From assembly GCA_946122785.1 (NCBI GenBank), contig CAMGYJ010000006.1:34616066-34680065 (forward strand): a DNA stretch of 64,000 nucleotides, read 5' to 3'. A model generated the notes under the pieces. That model saw only the letters and a program-made list of their open reading frames with translations, did not search any database and was not told where the DNA came from. Of this stretch, positions 57,507 to 64,000 are shown piece by piece; position 1 is the stretch's first letter; the number at the start of each line of letters is the position of its first letter. This DNA is from Linum tenue (Eukaryota > Streptophyta > Magnoliopsida > Malpighiales > Linaceae). The translations under genes were made by a program, and so were the position numbers.

Positions 57507-57725
57507 GTTCGACATTGCCCTCAATGGAGCAGAGGGAAGGGGAACGATGTTACCGGGAAAGGAAGATCAGGAACAGGGACTGGAAGGCAGACCAGTCCAG
57601 GGCAGGGGACTAGAAGGGGACCAGTCCAAGGGCACAAAGATAAAGTCATCAAAACACACTGGGTGATAGAAACCAAAGTTCCAAGTGGAAACCGAAACAA
57701 ACAAAATAAAAACAAACCTGGGTGG

Positions 57726-57746
57726 GGTTGCCTCCCCACAAGCGCT
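57726..57746 (-). other. conserved post-gag hairpin, element E copy
   Basis: Minus strand GCGCTTGTGGGGAGGCAACC, about 40 bases after the gag-protease stop at 57787, identical in core to element B. Confidence 0.6.
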
Positions 57747-57786
57747 TCTTTACCGTCTTTTAGTTGGAAGCCAATATGGTGGATGC

Positions 57787-60544
57787 TCAGATAGGTGTAG
57801 GAATAGTTGCCTCCAAGAGCGGATCCACATCTCTCTTGAGGTACAACTTCAGATGGTGGCCATGCACACGACGTGTGTGACAACCAGCACTCGTCAACTC
57901 GACCTGGCCATCCGGCAGGATGCAAGCGAGTGAATACTCGGATGGCCAAGGAGGTCGAGGCTCAGGAGCCAGGACCATCTCATAGTGGTCTCCCACTTCC
58001 TTTTCAGCAGGCTTAGCTACTTGCAGTTTCGGCCACCACTCCTCCTTTATCATTTCTTTTGGTAACGAGATGAACGGGAGTGGCAGCGAAGGAATGAGAG
58101 CGGGATCCTGCAAAATGAGAGGCATAGAAGGATACATGACAGACTCGCACTCTTGGTGAGAAAAAAACATGCAAAGGCGATGAAGCAGGGAGAGTATTAG
58201 CAATGGAAAATGTTATTCGCTCCTCGCCATCCCTCAAGACTAAGGTCCCATCATGTACATCTATGAGAGCCTTGGTGGTGGCCAGGAAAGGCCTTCCCAG
58301 TATAAGGGGCACTTCTGTGTCTTCATTGATGTCCAGGACAACAAAATCCACAGGATAAAAGAATCTGCCAACCTTAACCAGAAGGTCTTCCACTATGCCC
58401 CTAGGATGAACTATAAATCTATCAGCTAATTGAATACTCATCCTAGTTGCACTGGGTTCAACTAGGCCTAGTTTCTTGAACAATTTATATGGCATAACAT
58501 TTATACTAGCACCTAGATCCGCCAAGGACCTCTCTACATGCAATTTACCTATAGAGCACGGGATAGTAAAACTACCTGGGTCCTTCCGCTTCTACGGGAG
58601 CTTGTTCTGCAAGATGGCCGAACACTCCTCGGTGAGCTCCACAGTGGCCAGCTCGCTCAGCTTCTGCTTTTTAGAGAGAAGATCCTTCAGGAACTTCGCA
58701 TACTTAGGCATTTGAGATAGTGCCTCCAAAAAGGGCACTTGAACATTCAGCTTCCTAAGCATTGACATGAAGTACCCGAACTCTGCCTCTAGTCGGTCTT
58801 TCTGTAACTGAGTATGGAAGGGAAGTTGAGGGGCATACTCCTTCACCAGTGGTTGCGGCTTAGGAGCAGGCACCTCAACCTCCTTCTCCATTTCTTTTTC
58901 AACAGTTGGAAATGTCGAAGCAAGTGGGTCTATAGTCACTTTGCCGCTCCTTGTAGTGATAGCATTGCAGTGGGTATTCGTGTCCTTTCGGATTAGGAAT
59001 GGTATGACCCGGCAAGGTACCCGGAGACCTCTGTGCCACTGCTTGAGCCACACTCCCCAGCTGGGTTTGGATATCCTGCAAAACATCCTGTGTGTTCCTC
59101 TAGCCAGCTTCAAGAGCCAGGAATTTACTCGAGGCCATTTCCATGAACTGTTCCATAGTTTTGAATTTATGAGCACTCGAAATGGAAAGAGAACCCACCA
59201 AGTCCCGCAGTTCAGCTATCGGATCATTCTGCACTGGGGTTGTAGGGAATGCACCTGGCTGTTGGAAAGGTCGCGGTTGTGGTTGAGCAGCATGCCCCTG
59301 CATGGGCTGGTAGGGAGACTGCTGCTGTTGCTGGAATTGCCCCTGCTTGGGCTGATATGGCGGTCTCTGGAAGCCTGGAGGTCCGGACGGGACTGGTGGC
59401 TTAGGATTATTTCCACTCTAGGAGAAGTTGGGATGCTGCCGCCACCCCTCCTTATACGTATTGCTGTAGGGGTCATTGCACCTAGCATTATTGTTGAAGT
59501 TCACCTGCTCCTAGGGTGTAGTCGACTCCCTCATCGCCTGACAGTCTTCCACAGGATGATGGGTGCTCTCGAACCACTGCAATGCATTGCCTGCTGCTGT
59601 CCTGGCCCTGGTACCATCCCAGAATGATCAATGGCCGAGACCAGCTTTGATACCACCTGCACCAGCTTAGACGACTGGGTGGCCAAAGCATGCACACCCC
59701 CGACCTGGTGCTCGTCTCGATCTCCTGGCAATCCCCCAATCATATCTTTGCTCTGCCATCTCTTCAAAGAGTCGATTCAGCTGCGGCGGGGTCTTGGTAG
59801 CATGTTCCCACCACAGATCGAGTCAATCAGCTGCTTATCTTCTAGGAAAAGGGCGTGGTAGAAAGTGCCCACCTTGAAGGCGTCATTCAACCCATGATTG
59901 GGACACTTTAGGAAAATACTGGTGTATCTTTCCCAAGCGTCCCGAATGGTTTCATCTTCCTCCTGGGCAAAGTGGGTGATCTGCTTCTGCAGGTCCATCG
60001 TCTTGGACGGAGGATGATAGCGGGTGAGGAACTTGTCCGCCAGGTTGGCGAACGTGGTGATCGATCCGGGAGGTCGAGTGTCCAGCCAGTCCTTGGCTTG
60101 CCCCTCCAGAGTAAATGGGAAGTACCTCAGCTGGATGGCATCGGCTGGGACCCCATTTATCTTGATCCCATAGATGAGCTCATGGAACCGCCGCAGATGC
60201 GATCTGGGGCACTCCCCCTCTTTTCCGCGGAATACCACCGAGCCGCGCAACATGGTGATGACAGAGGTGCTTACCTCAAAGTTATTGGCTGGAACTTGAG
60301 GGTGCTGGATGGGCGACCTCATGTCCGCGGCTCTGGCAGTCCAGTAATACCCCATGGTTCGCTCATCGGGGACAACCACATCATTGTCTTGAGGCTCACC
60401 CATGTCTTCCTCCTGGTTGATCAACAGCTGTGATAGAGCCTCCTCCGCAGCCAGTCGCGCCTTTAAAGCCCGCTTCAAGTTCCTACAAGTCCGTTCAAGC
60501 TCTTGGTCTAATGGCAATAAGTCTAATGACTGGCTACGGGTCAT
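57787..60544 (-). pseudogene. element E gag-protease ORF
   Basis: ATG at 60544 opens MTRSQSLDLLPLDQELERTC. The gag domain (LRYFPFTLEGQAKDWLDTRP; YTSIFLKCPNHGLNDAFKV) is open to 59777. After shifts come the knuckle region (near 59560), the Gln-rich linker, the pre-protease block and the protease, open over 58543-58013 with LADLGASINVMPYKLFKKLG and LILGRPFLATTKALIDVHDG. The tail VELTSAGCHTRRVHGHHLKL ends at 57787. E keeps residues that became stops in B, but has its own shifts near 59770, 59410, 59100 and 58590. Confidence 0.8.
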
Positions 60545-60687
60545 GCACTACCTGGACACAGAATGCAAATACAACCCGTGAAGGCACAAAGGTGGAAGAG
60601 AGAGAACGCAGTAAAGAAAAAGCTAGAGCAACAAACTTTCACGTGTCCACAAGAACCTAGAGTTCCCCTGCAACGGAGCCAAAAACT

Positions 60688-61896
60688 TGACACGCTAAAA
60701 CACAACACCAAACTACGATCAAGTGTAATCGCAGCCCGGAAATGCAGAATAGTGGCAAGTTCTTAAGCAAGGGAAGAGTCACTCGGGAATGACTCCCCCT
60801 AGCTCCTTAGTTAGGTCAAAGTTTTAATTACCTTTGGTTGATTTACTGTTGATTAAACTGCGGAAGATCCGACAGTAGTTTGGAATCTCTTAAGCTGACC
60901 AAGCCCACTCAGACAGACTAACCGGCAGGCGACTAGCCTTCACCGGGATAGACTGCTGAGGCAATAAACACAGAACTCCACTACTGGAATTGGATTCCAG
61001 TACAAAGCAGTAAATCGATTAACTCTCGTATAACCAATTTACTACTACTAATTGATGAAGCTCTAACAACCTAATCAGATTCTATCTATCTCAGGTTGAA
61101 GCAGAAATCAAGAAAAGTTTATCAGACTTCAATTGACTCAATGAATCATGCATCAATCGATTATAATCAAGCAGTATATCAATCCAAAAGTCATTACAAT
61201 CAGGATTCCTAACACATGGAACTAGGGTTCTTCATACCCAAGTGAGAGAGGGTTGTACTCCATAGAGAGAGAGGAAAACAAAATTCAGAGCTGTCATACT
61301 CATGAAGATGGGGATAATCTGCTCTAGGATGTCGATCTTCACTCCTCAGGATGCAATCTGTGCTTTAATGGTGAGAAATCCACTCCAAATAGCTCCTAGG
61401 GTTTGTTCTTCGCACTTTCACTCTCTAAAACTCTGTTTTCTGCTCAAAGAGTCGTCTCTCTTTTCCTTTGGCTCGAATCTGCCTCAAAAACTCGATTCTG
61501 GGCAAAACACGATCGAGGACACGGCCGTGTTTTGCCTCATCCCGCCCGTGTTTTGCTTCAAGTAAGGCAGACACGCCCACGTCACTCCCAAAACACGGTC
61601 ATGCCCCATAAGTGACACGGCCGTGTTTTGCTCCAGTGCCGCTTATGTTTTGAACTCCTCAGCAGCTTCCATAACACACCCTTGGCAGTAAAAACACGGC
61701 CTAAGGAACACGGCCGTGTTTTGGTCAGGGTTGCCCGTGTTTTTGCTCCAGCCTCAGCGAACGACCTCCAAACGACCCGAAACTTGCGCCTATGCCTCCC
61801 TTTACAACCTAGCGTAAAATAGGCCATGGAACCACAAATTCGAGCTAAAATGGTCAGGAAACATGAGTGCAAACATGTGCAATTACGATGCTATAA
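60688..61896 (-). repeat. element E 5' LTR
   Basis: 1209 bases. ACACGGCCGTGTTTT-type palindromes lie at 61508-61745. It matches 54750-56066 apart from substitutions and deletions. The outer end is TTATAG instead of TGATAG in minus orientation. Confidence 0.85.
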
Positions 61897-62355
61897 CCCC
61901 TTCCTTGCCACCGCCAAGGCCTTAATCAATGTTAATGCGGGAATTATGGTGTTGAGAGATGGAGAGGTGCATCTCACTCTTTCAATTGATCCTAAGGTTA
62001 AAAATGATGTTGTGAAAGAAATGGACTCGAGTGGTATGAATGGAAGTGGAGGTGAGCCTCTCAAGGCAAACCCCACTAGTGTGTGTGTTCCATTTGATGA
62101 TGAGCTGCAAGAAACCAAGCCGGGTACTAAGCACGGAGGAAAGAAGAAGAGAGCGTGAATGGATAGGCTTCACGAAGCCTCCATCCAACCAAAAGATGAG
62201 GGTAATGCGAAAGTGTCGGGCCAAGAGGGCCACCCTAAGGAGCTAAAGGTAGGAGGTGACAATCCTCGCCCTGAGACCGTGGCGGATCCACTCTCGGTGG
62301 CTTCATGACCTCAAACATGATAGATCCGCAACGTTGAGCTAGTGACGTTAAACTA

Positions 62356-62378
62356 ACGCTTGTTGGGACGCAACCCAA
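62356..62378 (+). other. conserved post-gag hairpin, fragment F copy
   Basis: ACGCTTGTTGGGACGCAACC, with one change (GGAGG to GGACG) in the loop. It lies 200 bases after the frame's stop. Confidence 0.55.
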
Positions 62379-62929
62379 TGACAGTTTGTTTTCTTTTCCT
62401 TATTTTTCTCTTTATGTGTGTGTGAAGAGTTCAAGTGTTAGATATGGATATCACCGCGCCAAGTCTATGTGTTTTTGTTTTTTGGGATGTGGTGTGATCG
62501 AATTAGGGGTACGGTTGAGTAGATTGAGTCAAAGATTTTTGGGAGTACCCTGTTTTTCACTTAGTTCACAGGTTGTGCTATCTATTCAATGTTTTAGTGA
62601 CCATAAAGTGGTGCATCAATCCGTGAACTAAGGTTGCTCCCCCTGTTTTCAAAACTCATCGTTTAACCCCAGTTCACGGGTAGGGCAGCAATGTCAGGGG
62701 TACAATTTTTGGTTGAATGTGAAAATTGCCCACCAAGTGAAAGAATGTGAATCAGTGATTTTGATTGATGGTTGGAAGCCATCGGGGCATAGTGTAGGTT
62801 TGATTTTGTGTGTTGATAATCCGTGAATCATCTAGAGACATGCCTCTGTGAGCTTTTTGTGCATTCAAGCTTAATTGTCCAAATGCCGGTCTTGTGAAAA
62901 GCCTTCAAGACACAGGACCGTAGTGGCAG

Positions 62930-63517
62930 CCTTAGTGTGGGGGGATTATTTTCTCTACTTTATGTTAAATTGAAAATTATTTCCACGTATGGTCGACATG
63001 GAGCACGATTTCATCAACTACTTGGTGAACCACAGGAAAGTATGGAGCCAATTTTTGCCAGTGGAGATACAGTGAGGCTGGGCCTCATTGGATCCTCTAT
63101 CTCGACATGTTTAACATGTTCAGATGTCGGGTAGCAATGTCAGGGGTCCTCAGTCACCCCTAGAGGAGGCAGCTGGTGGTAGTGGACGAGCTCATTTACC
63201 AATAGCTCTGCATGGATTTCTACTCCACTTTCTCCCACGTCATTCCGGGGAGTAAGAGAAGTAGACCCTATGTGGAGTTTATGCTAGGCGGTCAGCCGAG
63301 GGTGTTGACATACGATGGCTTTGCTCAGGCCATGGTGCTTGACCCCACCCACATGACGATGATAGAGAGGCAATACATTGCCGAATTCCACTACTAGGAA
63401 TCCTTCCACGCCATCTTCAGCCCCGAGCATCAGGAGGACGAGTTCAAGGGCACCAACACCAACGTCGTGAAGCTCAGGACGCCCTGGAGGATCGTGCACA
63501 CCCTCTTGACGAAGTCC
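62930..63517 (+). pseudogene. fragment F PPT-like motif and second-ORF remnant
   Basis: CTTAGTGTGGGGGGATTATT (62930-62949) corresponds to the intronic PPT-like motif of C. The intron's end, including the acceptor, is deleted: CCACGTATGG runs straight into TCGACATGGAGCACG. Remains of ORF2 follow, with DFYSTFSHVIPGSKRS, VEFMLGGQPRVLTYDGFAQA and HTLLTKSI (63517). Multiple shifts. Confidence 0.55.
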
Positions 63518-63523
63518 ATAATA

Positions 63524-63559
<36 letters not shown>

Positions 63560-63620
63560 GTGATGAGTATGATGATTTAGTTGATGATGCTGATAGTGGA
63601 TTTCGGGCTTGTCGACAAGT
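63518..63620 (+). repeat. (GAT)n tract, acidic coding tail
   Basis: A run of about 13 ATG/GAT triplets. In one frame it gives a string of Asp followed by GDEYDDLVDDADSGFRACRQV and a stop near 63620. An acidic tail like this would suit the C-terminus of the transposon-protein ORF interrupted at 54167. Confidence 0.5.
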
Positions 63621-64000
63621 CTAGTGAAGAGGAAGAAGGAGATTGCTCATGCAGCAAATGGATCAATATGTTTTTTTGTTTGTGTATGGACTAGTAGGTT
63701 ATGTTTTAGTAATTTTCTGGATATCTAGTTCCTTTTTGACCTAGACTTTATGTTTATGTAGTTTTTTTGTGTGGATATTTTGCATTTGGTTTATGTTGAA
63801 CCGTGAAAACCGTTTGGTCCATCAATAAGGCTATCCACAACCCTATGGCTAAAAGGGAAACCCCAATAAAGCATCTTCAACCATGGGGCAAATAATGAGA
63901 TACTTTGTTTTTAGTTGAAAGTTACACGAAAATGAACTTCGTTCATCAAAATTACAACGATTATGAACAATTTTGGAGATACCTTTTTTAGTTGAAATTG
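63621..64000. other. AT-rich right end, no gene recognised
   Basis: T-rich sequence resembling the 3' flank after remnant 1 (52800-52900). From about 63820 repeated CAACCCTATGG / CAACCATGGGG words suggest the start of another repeat cut by the window edge. Confidence 0.3.

Larger units (their letters stand above)
54750..61896 (-). mobile_element. element E: B-family non-autonomous element lacking ORF2, 7.1 kb
   Basis: The 3' LTR is 54750-56066, the 5' LTR 60688-61896, and the target duplication CCCCT is at 54745-54749 and 61897-61901. The 5' LTR's outer end has changed from CTATCA to CTATAA. The primer site is TGGCTCCGTTGCAGGGGA (minus, 60664-60681). It contains gag-protease, hairpin, one PPT-like tract and the conserved antisense frame. 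Relative to B, everything between the hairpin and the tract after ORF2 (about 2.8 kb) is gone, including internal palindromes, TATA and ORF2. Confidence 0.9.
54180..62157 (+). pseudogene. fragment F gag-protease, split by element E
   Basis: The part 54230-54749 reads GGFMEILRKLRITIPFLEAM, FILNKLPKKQPDRGSFTIPL, a protease block with LADLGVSINVMPFKLSKK (DLGVS where others have DLGAS) and MPLILGRP. After E and its CCCCT duplication the frame resumes at 61902 with FLATAKALINVNAGIMVLRD and SIDPKVKNDVVKEM, stopping at 62157. It is in frame across E, so the domain was open when E inserted. N-terminal gag is absent. The A to V change in the active-site loop may predate or postdate inactivation. Confidence 0.7.
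54168..63517 (+). mobile_element. fragment F: internal part of a C-family element, with E nested
   Basis: Sequence homologous to element C's interior, from GGCATTGTCGACGCCACC (54168; C has GGCATTGCCGACGCCACC) to LLTKSI (about 63517), but with no LTRs. It holds gag-protease, hairpin, decayed palindromes, a PPT-like motif and second-ORF remnants in plus orientation. Element E splits its protease. Both junctions lie in sequence that looks like a transposon-protein ORF. It may have arrived by recombination rather than integrase; no target duplication was found. Confidence 0.6.

Overview
This window comes from a plant nuclear genome, most likely a eudicot (an inference). The signs are plant-type LTR retrotransposons primed by tRNA-Met and tRNA-Asp, a plant L1-type LINE with a zf-RVT/RNase H tail, CACTA-like and foldback DNA elements, and a seven-exon flavin monooxygenase gene. 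About 80% of it is transposable element. No rRNA, tRNA, CRISPR or bacterial-type features were seen.

Layout. 1-871: LTR and gag start of a minus-strand Ty1/copia element that runs off the left edge. 1879-3095: CACTA-like terminal sequence. 3096-13730: a decayed Ty3/gypsy chromovirus whose middle is replaced by a non-autonomous gag-protease element (element A, 4638-11386). 13959-21080: 3' part of a LINE, split by a young CRM-like chromovirus (element H, 14820-20650) with an intact 1227-residue polyprotein ORF. 21472-24184: the one apparently intact host gene, an FMO on the minus strand. 24801-25478: two foldback elements upstream of it. 27338-39012: remnant of element D, whose LTR holds the complete element B (28047-38231, TSD CCATG). 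39556-47999: complete minus-strand element C (TSD GATAG), which split a multi-exon gene with a Ulp1/C48-like peptidase fold. 48-54 kb: small repeats and decayed plant 'transposon protein' ORFs. 54168-63517: internal fragment F, with complete minus-strand element E (54750-61896, TSD CCCCT) inside its protease domain.

The recurring system is a group of at least five related Athila-like elements without RT or integrase core (A; B and E; C, D and F). Their shared plan is: LTR, tRNA-Asp-type primer site, gag-protease ORF, a conserved small hairpin, an array of palindromes with core CACGGCCGTG, a TATA box, a leader with a conserved intron, a second ORF, polypurine-tract-like motifs before and after that ORF, the 3' polypurine tract and the LTR. 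The same palindrome type also lies in the LTR U3, and in C/D directly upstream of the LTR TATA box. The internal copy therefore looks like a second promoter driving a spliced mRNA for the second ORF. This internal expression cassette, with its lineage-specific palindromes, is the most interesting content of the window.

All calls rest on reading the sequence. No alignment or database search was run, so lineage names are inferences from motifs.
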